A stretch of 34,530 bases of DNA from a virus. Below the pieces are notes generated by a model. It did no database searches, was not told the origin of the DNA, and saw nothing but the letters and a program-made list of their open reading frames with translations. The position numbers and the translations under genes were made by a program. This document shows positions 21,543-27,899 of this stretch, piece by piece; within the stretch, counting starts at the first letter, position 1, and each line of letters begins with the position of its first letter. Location of the stretch: positions 1-34,530 of IMG/VR virus record IMGVR_UViG_3300031977_002915, one strand, 5' to 3'.

Positions 21543-21755
21543 ATGGGAGACCGAACCGAGATCGACACTGATGGGATAGCGATAGCTCTGGGCGCGTGGG
21601 AGCACGGCCAGAGAGCGGCGGACGAAGCGCGGACGAAGGCTTGGGAGGCCAACGCCGCAAGACGGTTCATGGAAGCGATCGGGATCGAGGGGGCGCAGCA
21701 ACGACCGCGCCCCCTGCCCCACCATCGGCCGGGCCGGGGGAAAACCGACCGATGA
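21543..21755 (+). CDS. Possible small rightward protein
   Basis: This 70-residue frame (MGDRTEIDTDGIAIALGAWE, then helical and Ala-rich) is followed by a strong hairpin at 21774-21811, as expected for a real gene end. Its third codon positions are less GC-rich than those of its neighbours and the ribosome site is weak. Treat as possible. Confidence 0.38.
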   Translation: MGDRTEIDTDGIAIALGAWEHGQRAADEARTKAWEANAARRFMEAIGIEGAQQRPRPLPHHRPGRGKTDR

Positions 21756-21773
21756 CAGCTCATGCGAAATTCC

Positions 21774-21811
21774 GCCGGGCGCAGGGGACTGGAAACCCCG
21801 CGCCCGGCTTT
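21774..21811. terminator. Strong hairpin with short T-run
   Basis: GCCGGGCGC-A-GGGG pairs with CCCC-GCGCCCGGC (13 bp, one bulged A) around an 8-nt loop and is followed by TTT. It can terminate rightward transcription and, less well, leftward transcription from the HNH gene. Confidence 0.6.
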
Positions 21812-21847
21812 CGTGCGTCCACGCAGACTGGCTATTGTGGACGCACG
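21812..21847. repeat. Perfect 11-bp inverted repeat
   Basis: CGTGCGTCCAC (21812-21822) and GTGGACGCACG (21837-21847) are separated by 14 nt, directly next to the previous hairpin and 3 bases from the HNH stop. It is either a second terminator hairpin for the leftward transcript or a dyad binding site. Confidence 0.6.
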
Positions 21848-21850
21848 AGG

Positions 21851-22213
21851 TCATGCTGGCGCGCTTTCGGCGTCGGCAAACAGGTCGAATTGCGGGGACT
21901 TCCGGCGCCGGGTCGAGGCCGCGTTGGCGGCGTGGTGCTTGGCGTCATAGGTCAGGTGACACCGCTGGCACATGGCCCGCAGGTTCGGGCGGTCGCCCGG
22001 CTCACCGCAGTTTTCCGGCACATGATCCAGGTGCGCGACGGTCAGAACCACGCGCGATCCGGTCACGGGATGCGGCTTGCCATTCTCAGCCCGGCAGTCC
22101 TCGTAGAAACCGGGCGAGCCCTCGCATACCCATCCGGCGGCCTCGCGGACCTCAAGGCTGATCGCCTTCCAGTCCTTCGGATAGCGCGCGCGGTTTTCCG
22201 GGCGGATCGGCAT
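21851..22213 (-). CDS. HNH endonuclease family protein
   Basis: This 120-residue phage HNH protein has the core VLTVAHLDHVPENCGEP (AHLDH holds the His-His), PNLRAMCQRCHLTYDAKHHA (the Asn and final His), and zinc cysteines at CEG, CRA and CQRC. Such proteins act as nicking or packaging nucleases or are mobile-element derived. It lies 2 bases after the Cro-like gene and is probably transcribed from the same leftward promoter. Confidence 0.82.
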   Translation of the reverse strand: MPIRPENRARYPKDWKAISLEVREAAGWVCEGSPGFYEDCRAENGKPHPVTGSRVVLTVAHLDHVPENCGEPGDRPNLRAMCQRCHLTYDAKHHAANAASTRRRKSPQFDLFADAESAPA

Positions 22214-22215
22214 GG

Positions 22216-22431
22216 TCAGGCCGCCTCTTGGTCGGAGGCTTCGCGCTTGAGGGCGGCGGCGGCGGCCAACTCCTCAAGGGTGGCGATGCTCGCCTTCGCC
22301 ATCGCGGCCCAATACTCAGCCGGAATGCTCCCGCGTTGAGCCCAGGACCGCACGGTGTGCACGCTGACGCCAAGGTGATCCGCGAGGGTGTCGATCCCGG
22401 CCGCCCTGATGATTTCTTTGTGGGTTCGCAT
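22216..22431 (-). CDS. Cro-like HTH repressor
   Basis: This 71-residue protein has a single helix-turn-helix (IIRAAGIDTLADHLGVSVHT, VRSWAQRGSIPAEYWAAM) and a helical tail. It diverges from the CI-like gene across an operator cluster, the classic cro position. A promoter TTGCAT-17-CATCAT on the minus strand would start transcription within a few bases of the ATG, implying a leaderless or near-leaderless mRNA. Confidence 0.75.
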   Translation of the reverse strand: MRTHKEIIRAAGIDTLADHLGVSVHTVRSWAQRGSIPAEYWAAMAKASIATLEELAAAAALKREASDQEAA

Positions 22432-22439
22432 GCCCGCAT

Positions 22440-22479
22440 GATGCGCAATGCATCACGGTGATGCAAGTGCCATTTGCAT
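22440..22479. promoter_or_regulatory. Operator cluster between cro-like and cI-like genes
   Basis: Overlapping dyads: GATGC-GCAAT-GCATC (22440-22454), TGCATCAC-G-GTGATGCA (22449-22465, a perfect 17-bp site) and ATGCAA-gtgccat-TTGCAT (22461-22479). The shared half-site is TGATGC/GCATCA. The leftward promoter elements TTGCAT and CATCAT are embedded in these repeats, so repressor binding would block it. Confidence 0.65.
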
Positions 22480-22505
22480 TACGGGCGTCGATACCCTCCC
22501 CGGCC

Positions 22506-23129
22506 ATGAGTGCAGAGGCTGACAGGTTGCGCCAAGCGCGCGAGGCGAAGGGCTATTCAACCGCGAAGGCGGCTGCGGAGGCCATGGGCGTAGCCGTCCC
22601 AACCTACATCCAGCATGAAAACGGGACGCGCGGGCTCCCGGCGAAGCGGGCCGATCGCTACGCTCGGTTCTTCGGCGTCCGGCCGGAATGGCTGCTGTAC
22701 GGCAAGGCGAACGGCGAGCCCGCCGCGCCAAAGCCTCAAGCGGCCAGGACGGTCCCGCTCATCTCATGGGTTGCCGCCGGCGCCCTCGGCGATCCCTCAA
22801 CGCAGATCCCCGAGGGGACTGAGACAATCGAGATCAGCGGCCTGCCGGCGGGGGATTATTTCGCCACCCGGGTGCTTGGCGACTCGATGGACCGGTTTTC
22901 GCCGCCCGGCTCGCTGATCCTGGTCAATCGTGCCGAGACGGAGCTTAGGCGGGGCCGTCGCTACATCTTCAGCTTGCGCGGCGACACAACTTACAAGCGT
23001 TGGGAAACGGACCCCGACCGCCTTGTGCCGGAAAGCACAAACCCGTCACACGAGCCGATATTTCCGAAGTCAGACCGAGACTGGTCGGTAATCGGTCGGG
23101 TGCGGATCACGCTCTTTGATGAGCTGTAA
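22506..23129 (+). CDS. CI-type phage repressor, HTH plus S24 peptidase
   Basis: This 207-residue protein maintains lysogeny. The N-terminal XRE helix-turn-helix is ADRLRQAREAKGYSTAKAAA then VAVPTYIQHENGTRGLP. The C-terminal LexA/CI-like S24 domain has the Ala91-Gly92 self-cleavage site (WVAAGALG), Ser127 in GDSMD and Lys164 in TYKRW. RecA-stimulated self-cleavage would induce the phage after DNA damage. The ATG at 22506 is preferred to longer in-frame starts that would run through the operators. It faces the Cro-like gene. Confidence 0.88.
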   Translation: MSAEADRLRQAREAKGYSTAKAAAEAMGVAVPTYIQHENGTRGLPAKRADRYARFFGVRPEWLLYGKANGEPAAPKPQAARTVPLISWVAAGALGDPSTQIPEGTETIEISGLPAGDYFATRVLGDSMDRFSPPGSLILVNRAETELRRGRRYIFSLRGDTTYKRWETDPDRLVPESTNPSHEPIFPKSDRDWSVIGRVRITLFDEL

Positions 23130-23150
23130 GGCCTGGGGAGGGCTGAGAAA

Positions 23151-23624
23151 ATGAAGCTGACGCCGTGGTTTCTCAACTTTGATTTCGGCGGGCGAGCGCG
23201 CAGGTCGCACTATTGGGCCAACCTTGGCGCGTGGCTGCTGGTGGCCGCGGTCTTCCTGGCCGTCGCCGCAGCGGTAGCGCCCGACGCGCCCGCAACCCTC
23301 GCCCCCGCCGCTGACGCCGTAGCCCCCGCGCCCTCGCCGGCGCCGGCCGCTGAGGAGCCTGCGGCGGATGGAGGGGGCGGCGGGCTAATCGGCTTCGCTC
23401 TCTTTATCGCCCTGCTGCTGGCCGCTGTAGACGGCTTTGCGATGGTGTTCCGTCGTGCACACGACACCGGAAAAAGCGGCTGGGTGATGCTGCTGCTGTT
23501 TATCCCGCTCGTGAATTTGCTGCCGCTCTACTGGTTGATGATCGAGGATTCGCAAGAGGGCCCGAACAAATACGGCGCGGCGGTAAAGGCGTTTTATCAG
23601 CCGCCGGCACCGGCCGTGCCATGA
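23151..23624 (+). CDS. DUF805 family membrane protein
   Basis: This 157-residue integral membrane protein has an N-terminal motif RARRSHYWANLGAW, three hydrophobic segments (about 26-45, 80-100, 108-132) separated by an Ala/Pro-rich loop, and the DUF805 ending RRAHDTGKSGWVMLL, VNLLPLYW, with the terminal NKYG. It starts 21 bases after the repressor and is probably co-expressed in the lysogen, so it is a candidate lysogenic-conversion or superinfection-exclusion gene. Confidence 0.82.
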   Translation: MKLTPWFLNFDFGGRARRSHYWANLGAWLLVAAVFLAVAAAVAPDAPATLAPAADAVAPAPSPAPAAEEPAADGGGGGLIGFALFIALLLAAVDGFAMVFRRAHDTGKSGWVMLLLFIPLVNLLPLYWLMIEDSQEGPNKYGAAVKAFYQPPAPAVP

Positions 23625-23863
23625 CTGACGGTGGCGGCGACCGCCTGGCCGTCATCGAGGGCAATATCCACGCCCAATGGGCCGTGATCCTGCAACTCCT
23701 CCGCGCCTTGGAGGGCCGCGCCGCCCTTACCCACGTCGAGACCGACGCCATGATTGAGGGTGTCCTGATGACCCTAGAGAACCGAGGGCCTGACGACGAG
23801 GTCAGTCGCGCGGCTCGCCGGGCCGTTGAGCGCCTGGCGAAGCAGTTGCGAGATCGGCCCTGA
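23621..23863 (+). CDS. Small helical hypothetical protein
   Basis: This 80-residue protein (IEGNIHAQWAVILQLLRALE, DAMIEGVLMTLENRGPDDEV) starts with an ATGA overlap on the DUF805 gene. Its 3' end overlaps an oppositely read gene (23802-23990) by 62 bases. No family is recognised. It may be produced from the lysogen. Confidence 0.6.
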   Translation: MTDGGGDRLAVIEGNIHAQWAVILQLLRALEGRAALTHVETDAMIEGVLMTLENRGPDDEVSRAARRAVERLAKQLRDRP

Positions 23864-23990
23864 AGTCCGGTAGGGCCGCAAGGAAGGCGTTCGCCCGCTC
23901 ATCGAACGTCGCCTCCCGCGCGCCGTAGGCTCCCGGCTGATATCGGCGCGGGCTCCCGCCCCCTCGCCCCCTGCGCTTGAACCGTGACAT
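23802..23990 (-). CDS. Small basic leftward protein
   Basis: This 62-residue protein has a very basic N-terminus (MSRFKRRGRGGGSPRRYQPG) and a helical C-terminus (FDERANAFLAALPDFRADLA). AGGAGGT 5 nt before the ATG is one of the strongest ribosome sites in the window. It is read away from the second operator cluster and antisense to the end of the 23621 gene. It may be a small RNA- or DNA-binding early regulator, loosely N-like in position; the function is not shown. Confidence 0.55.
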   Translation of the reverse strand: MSRFKRRGRGGGSPRRYQPGAYGAREATFDERANAFLAALPDFRADLATASPGAQRPGEPRD

Positions 23991-24024
23991 CTGGACCTCC
24001 TGCGGATTGGTGTCAGACGGTTTA

Positions 24025-24076
24025 GCATCGCATGATGCATTTTGCACTTGCCATCATATGATGCGATCTGCATTAT
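24025..24076. promoter_or_regulatory. Second operator cluster and rightward early promoter
   Basis: GCATC-GCAT-GATGC (24025-24038) and the perfect palindrome CATCATATGATG (24052-24063) share the TGATGC/GCATCA half-site with the cluster at 22440-22479. A promoter TTGCCA (24048-24053), 17 bp, CATTAT (24071-24076) reads right toward the gene at 24103, with the palindrome inside its spacer. The same repressor probably controls both sites. Confidence 0.6.
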
Positions 24077-24102
24077 CTCTCCATCGACCTGGAGAGACAG
24101 CC

Positions 24103-24531
24103 ATGCAAACCCTCGACGACCACATTGCCCACGTCCGGCGCTTCGAAGACGCCCAACGTGCGAACCGCAAGCCGACCGGCGTGTGCTGGTCTGGGATGCA
24201 GGGCCCGGCGCCTGCTCGGTCGGATGCTGAGATCGTGCGGGTCGGGACTGCGGCTTACGAGCGGTCCCAGAAGCTGGCCACCGAGCCGCGGTTCGTCCTG
24301 ATCGGCCATCTGGCTGCGATCCAGGGCCTGGGCAACGCGGGCTGGTCGGCGGCTGCTGAACGGGTCCGCGAGGCCAACAGCCGGGGATTCCTGGCGGCGG
24401 ACGGCTCTCCGAACGTCGACGCCATCGCCCGGGCCTTGAAGCTTCTCAACCCCATCCCTGGCATGGCCGCCGTCGCCGCGCGCGAAGTCCTGGCCGACAT
24501 GCTGATCGTTCAGATGGACGAGGCGGCGTGA
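24103..24531 (+). CDS. Hypothetical protein, first gene of rightward early operon
   Basis: This is a 142-residue helical protein (VGTAAYERSQKLATEPRFVL, AERVREANSRGFLAADG, MAAVAAREVLADMLIVQMDE). The ATG at 24103 has GGAGAG upstream and lies about 20 bases after the predicted start of transcription. No family is recognised. First-expressed phage genes of this kind are often host-takeover or anti-defence proteins; no direct support is seen. Confidence 0.65.
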   Translation: MQTLDDHIAHVRRFEDAQRANRKPTGVCWSGMQGPAPARSDAEIVRVGTAAYERSQKLATEPRFVLIGHLAAIQGLGNAGWSAAAERVREANSRGFLAADGSPNVDAIARALKLLNPIPGMAAVAAREVLADMLIVQMDEAA

Positions 24532-24725
24532 TGGCGGGCGCGCTCATTTGCGAGTTTGGCTGCATCGACGAGTGCATCGGCGCTTGCAGCGATCCCGACG
24601 ACCTCGATGACGCCGACCGCGACGAGTACGCGGATTGCGGCCTCATGGCGGACGGCCAATGCACCAAGGTCGGCTCGGAAGAGTGCGACTGGGAATGCGG
24701 CGCTCTGCGTGCGGAGGCTTCGTGA
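24531..24725 (+). CDS. Cys-rich small acidic protein
   Basis: This 64-residue protein has nine cysteines, likely metal-binding. Its C-terminal motif C-GLMADGQ-C-TKVGSEE-CDWEC is closely matched in the protein at 30001-30348 (GVQCRLAGTEDCDWEC). TGATG overlaps occur on both sides. Function unknown. Confidence 0.65.
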   Translation: MAGALICEFGCIDECIGACSDPDDLDDADRDEYADCGLMADGQCTKVGSEECDWECGALRAEAS

Positions 24726-24961
24726 TGGGCTCCACCGCCGACTATCTCGCCCTCGCCGCCGCCCTTGAAGACCACGACCGGAAGGAGCGGATCGCCAACC
24801 TGATCCGCGCGGCGTGGGCGTTCAAGCTGGCTGACCGAGCGATGATCGATCTGACCTCGCTGGCCCTGCGGTGCGGGATGCCTGCGTCCGAGCCCTCGAT
24901 CCTGGCCTGGGTTCGCCAGCGGGTCGCCACCTACCGGCAGATGACGCGGGGGGCGGCATGA
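24725..24961 (+). CDS. Small helical hypothetical protein
   Basis: This 78-residue protein (DYLALAAALEDHDRKERIAN, LIRAAWAFKLADRAMIDLTS) is probably all-helical. It overlaps the neighbours by TGATG and ATGA. No family is recognised. Confidence 0.6.
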   Translation: MGSTADYLALAAALEDHDRKERIANLIRAAWAFKLADRAMIDLTSLALRCGMPASEPSILAWVRQRVATYRQMTRGAA

Positions 24962-25218
24962 CCGAAGACGAAGCGAAGACCAAGGTCTGCCATCGCACCT
25001 TGGCGGCCCTCGCGGTCCCCGAAGTCGGCTCGTTTCATCAGTTCGCCAACTGCATCGGCTCGGCCTGCATGGCTTGGCGGGAAACACGAGCTACCGAACT
25101 TTACCACAAGATCGACGGGACGCGGATTGGCGCCCGCGAAATCTACATGCGGGGGAACGAGGAAAAGCGCGAGCGCGTCGCGGGTGGCTACTGCGGCCTC
25201 GCGGGTCCGGTCCAATGA
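24958..25218 (+). CDS. Small hypothetical protein
   Basis: This 86-residue protein (EDEAKTKVCHRTLAALAVPE, NCIGSACMAWRETRATELYH, ending RVAGGYCGLAGPVQ) has conserved-looking cysteines at VCH, NCIGSAC and YCGLAG. ATGA overlaps occur at both ends. Similar short proteins occur in other phage early regions; the role is unknown. Confidence 0.6.
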   Translation: MTEDEAKTKVCHRTLAALAVPEVGSFHQFANCIGSACMAWRETRATELYHKIDGTRIGAREIYMRGNEEKRERVAGGYCGLAGPVQ

Positions 25219-25343
25219 CCCTGGCCCGCATCGCCCTCCTCCTCACCATCGCCGCCGCCCATCCCGGCTGGTGGTCGATCCCCCTCATCGTGGTCGCGGC
25301 GGTCCTGCTGCTGTCGGCCTTCATTCCGAAGCTGGAGGCCTGA
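25215..25343 (+). CDS. 42-residue membrane peptide
   Basis: Nearly all of it is hydrophobic (RIALLLTIAAAHP, SIPLIVVAAVLLLSAFIP), forming one or two short membrane segments. The ATGA overlap with the upstream gene supports translation. It is a candidate inner-membrane microprotein. Confidence 0.55.
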   Translation: MTLARIALLLTIAAAHPGWWSIPLIVVAAVLLLSAFIPKLEA

Positions 25344-25345
25344 CT

Positions 25346-25576
25346 ATGAGCCGACACCCGACACCCGCCCGCGAAGGCCACTGGTGGGCCAAGCTGCGAC
25401 TGCACGACAACGCCGACCTCAACTCGGTCAACTGGGAAGTCGTGCAGGTCTTCGACAACAACGGCGAGGGCGAGTTCGCCTTCATGGCGTCCGTGCCTGG
25501 GATCGAGGGCGCTCAACCCATCGACGCCTTTGTCTGGGGGCCGCACGTCCCGATGCCTGAGGATCTGCGGTCATGA
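25346..25576 (+). CDS. Small hypothetical protein
   Basis: This 76-residue protein (EGHWWAKLRLHDNADLNSVN, WEVVQVFDNNGEGEFAFMAS, PIDAFVWGPHVPMPEDL) looks like a compact beta-rich fold of the kind found in phage accessory proteins. GGAGG lies 8 nt before the ATG. No function is assigned. Confidence 0.6.
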   Translation: MSRHPTPAREGHWWAKLRLHDNADLNSVNWEVVQVFDNNGEGEFAFMASVPGIEGAQPIDAFVWGPHVPMPEDLRS

Positions 25577-25935
25577 GCCGCCGCTACACCCACACCCTCA
25601 GCCTGAGCATCGGCGGCGACACGCCGACCTGGGAAGGCGAGGCCACCGTCTCGTTCGAGGTGAACCCCGAGGAGCCGGAAGTCGGCCCGACCTACGCGCA
25701 CGGCGGCCTTCCCCGCGTTCCAGCCGAGGTTGTCGATGTGACCGTCACCCACATTGACGGCGAGCCGGTGATGCAGCGCGACCACGGCCTGCTTGAGGCC
25801 CAGACGCTCGAAACGCACGTCGAATGCTCAGACGCGCTGATGGCCGAGCTGTTGGAGGCCGCGAGCGAGATCGAGGCCTGGCGCGCCGACGAAGCCGCCG
25901 ACTACCGCCGCGAAGCCACGCGGGAGGCGTTCTGA
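25573..25935 (+). CDS. Hypothetical protein
   Basis: This 120-residue acidic protein is beta-rich over about 5-68 (YTHTLSLSIGGDTPTWEGEA, VVDVTVTHIDGEPV) and ends in a helical tail (DALMAELLEAASEIEAWRAD). ATGA overlaps the gene upstream and TGATG the gene downstream. No family is recognised. Confidence 0.6.
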   Translation: MSRRYTHTLSLSIGGDTPTWEGEATVSFEVNPEEPEVGPTYAHGGLPRVPAEVVDVTVTHIDGEPVMQRDHGLLEAQTLETHVECSDALMAELLEAASEIEAWRADEAADYRREATREAF

Positions 25936-26093
25936 TGGACCCCGAAGACGACGAGGATTTCGACATGCTCTGCGGCGACTGCGGCGAAGGCCTCTACGCC
26001 GAGGAATCCCACAACGTCGAGTGCTTTGAACGGTTCGCCACAATCCTGTGCGCGGGCTGCTTTGAGGACCGCTGTGAAGAAGAGGAGGCCTGA
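25935..26093 (+). CDS. 52-residue zinc-ribbon protein
   Basis: Two pairs, CGDC (13-16) and CAGC (38-41), with additional Cys residues suggest a zinc ribbon. The protein is very acidic. TGATG overlap with the upstream stop. Function unknown. Confidence 0.58.
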   Translation: MDPEDDEDFDMLCGDCGEGLYAEESHNVECFERFATILCAGCFEDRCEEEEA

Positions 26094-26096
26094 CCC

Positions 26097-26369
26097 ATGG
26101 CCAATCTGACAGTCGTTCGCCCAGCCCATGGGCCTGCCGCCGAAACCATCGCCGACAAGATCAAGGCCCTGCAGTCGCAGATGGCCAGCCTGACCGCTCA
26201 GCAGTCGGGCGAGCTTCGCGGCGCCATGCTGGAGGCCCAGCGCATCGCCGCCGACGTGGCCAACTGCCCAGCCCACCCGCCTGGGGTCCGCGACCTCGCC
26301 CGGCGCCTGAGCGACGACCTCGCGAACACGGCGCAGACCATCGACGCCATCATGGCGAGGGCCGGCTGA
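26097..26369 (+). CDS. Small helical hypothetical protein
   Basis: This 90-residue protein has a coiled-coil-like middle (ADKIKALQSQMASLTAQQSG) and helical ends (VRDLARRLSDDLANTAQTID). It begins 3 bases after the zinc-ribbon gene. No family is recognised. Confidence 0.6.
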   Translation: MANLTVVRPAHGPAAETIADKIKALQSQMASLTAQQSGELRGAMLEAQRIAADVANCPAHPPGVRDLARRLSDDLANTAQTIDAIMARAG

Positions 26370-26476
26370 TGCGCCTCGCCATCGGCTTTGCCGCTTACGC
26401 CCTGTTCTTCCTGATCGTCGGCCTGGCTGTCGGCTTCATGTTCGACGTCGGGGCCTGGATCGGCCGGGCGCTCTGA
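26369..26476 (+). CDS. 35-residue single-span membrane peptide
   Basis: MRLAIGFAAYALFFLIVGLA begins a frame with one clear transmembrane helix (about 4-25). Its ATG overlaps the previous stop as TGATG. Together with the peptide at 25215-25343 it is one of two tiny membrane proteins in this operon. Confidence 0.5.
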   Translation: MRLAIGFAAYALFFLIVGLAVGFMFDVGAWIGRAL

Positions 26477-26502
26477 ACCCCAACCCCAGAAGGAACACCA
26501 CC

Positions 26503-26685
26503 ATGAACACCCCCAAGCCCCGCGGTTTCGCCGCCATGTCCGTCGAGAAGCGCACCGAGATCGCCCGCAAAGGCGGTGCCTCCGTCCCGGCCGACAAGCG
26601 GTCGTTCGCCCGCAGCTCGAGCCTCGCCATCGAGGCCGGCCGCAAGGGCGGTCTGGTCGGCAAGCGCCCGGCGGCTGCGGTCTGA
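26503..26685 (+). CDS. KGG-repeat small protein
   Basis: This 60-residue basic protein has two stress-type KGG motifs (EIARKGG, EAGRKGG) and the flanking pattern RGFAAMS and RSFARSS, as in YciG/Con-10-like stress-induced proteins. The role in phage is unknown. It may be a nucleic-acid-associated protein. Confidence 0.68.
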   Translation: MNTPKPRGFAAMSVEKRTEIARKGGASVPADKRSFARSSSLAIEAGRKGGLVGKRPAAAV

Positions 26686-26690
26686 GCGTC

Positions 26691-26945
26691 ATGGCCCTCC
26701 AAATGTCGCCAAAAGCCCAGGGCATAGAGCCGGACCCGCTTCTTCCGAAGGCCGTCGCCGACGAATGGAGCGACCTGCTCGCCGACGTCATCTGGTGGTT
26801 CAACGGCTACGCCGCGAACGCCTCCCGCCGCCAGCGCGAGGCCATGCCCGACCTGGGCCGGATCCGCGAGCTACGCACCGACATCGGCCGGATTGCCGAG
26901 GGCCAGGAGCCCCTAGCCGTCCATCGCAAAGGAGCGATGTTCTGA
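26691..26945 (+). CDS. Small hypothetical protein upstream of the RecE-like gene
   Basis: This 84-residue protein (DEWSDLLADVIWWFNGYAAN, RRQREAMPDLGRIRELRTDI) is helical. Its stop overlaps the nuclease ATG (TGATG). It may be an accessory of the recombination pair. No family is recognised. Confidence 0.6.
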   Translation: MALQMSPKAQGIEPDPLLPKAVADEWSDLLADVIWWFNGYAANASRRQREAMPDLGRIRELRTDIGRIAEGQEPLAVHRKGAMF

Positions 26946-27895
26946 TGAGCCTCGCCAATCCCATCCCCGATCCCGGCGGCAAGATCAGCGCGCCCGGCGT
27001 CTATGACCTGACCATGGCCCGCTATCATGGCGACTGCGCCGCTGGCCCGTCGATCAGCTCAAGCGGCCTGCGGACGATCTGGTCGCAATCGCCGGCCCAC
27101 TACTTCCTGACCTCGCCCTACAACCCAGAGCCGCCCGAGCCCGAGGAGCGTCCGCACTTCAGCCTGGGCCGCGCGGCTCACCATCTGCTGTTCCTAGGCC
27201 GCAAGGGCTTCGACGATGAGTTCGTCACCCGGCCTGAGATATGGTCGGACTGGCGCACCAAGGACGCGAAGGCCTGGCGCGAGGCGGCCCTTGCCGACGG
27301 GAAGACCGTCATCACCGCGGGCGAGCTCGAGCAGATCGTCGGCATGGCGAAGACCCTCGGCGCCCATCCGATGGTCAAGGCTGGCATCCTGGACGGGTAC
27401 GTCGAACGGTCCCTGATCTGGCGCGACCGGGAAACCGGCGTCTGGCTGAAAAGCCGGCCCGACAACGTGGCTGGCGACGGGCTCGATATGTCCGACCTGA
27501 AGACTACGACCGACGTCAGCACCGAGGCCATCGCCAGGACCATCGCCAGCTTCAGCTACCACGCCCAAGGCGCCCTGGTCGGGATGGCCTGCCGAGAGCT
27601 TCTGCAGCGCGAGATGCAGACCTTCACCCTGGTCTTCGTCGAGACCAAGCCGCCCCATTGCGTGCGCGTCATCACCCTGAAGCCGGACGACATCGTCCGG
27701 GGCGAGCGCCAGGTCCGCGCCGCCATCGCGCAATTCGCCCACGCGACCGCGACCGGCAACTGGCCCGGCCCGGGCGGCGACCAGCAGGACGCCGAATATC
27801 TCGACCTCCCCGAGTGGAGCCGCCGGCAGATCGACAGCCGCCTTGAGCTGATCGAGGCGACCGCGCCCCAACCCTTCCCCCATGCAGCGGAATAG
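26945..27895 (+). CDS. RecE-like exonuclease (DUF3799, PD-(D/E)XK)
   Basis: This 316-residue protein matches the exodeoxyribonuclease VIII/DUF3799 group. It has the N-terminal pattern YDLTMARYHGDCAAGPSISS with LRTIWSQSPAHYF, a helical region FSLGRAAHHLLFLG, and the nuclease core LKSRPDN, DMSDLKTTTD (Asp-x-Lys) and FTLVFVETKPP. It should resect 5' ends to make 3' single strands for the RecT-like annealase that follows. The ATG at 26945 overlaps the upstream stop. Confidence 0.86.
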   Translation: MSLANPIPDPGGKISAPGVYDLTMARYHGDCAAGPSISSSGLRTIWSQSPAHYFLTSPYNPEPPEPEERPHFSLGRAAHHLLFLGRKGFDDEFVTRPEIWSDWRTKDAKAWREAALADGKTVITAGELEQIVGMAKTLGAHPMVKAGILDGYVERSLIWRDRETGVWLKSRPDNVAGDGLDMSDLKTTTDVSTEAIARTIASFSYHAQGALVGMACRELLQREMQTFTLVFVETKPPHCVRVITLKPDDIVRGERQVRAAIAQFAHATATGNWPGPGGDQQDAEYLDLPEWSRRQIDSRLELIEATAPQPFPHAAE

Positions 27896-27899
27896 ACCG

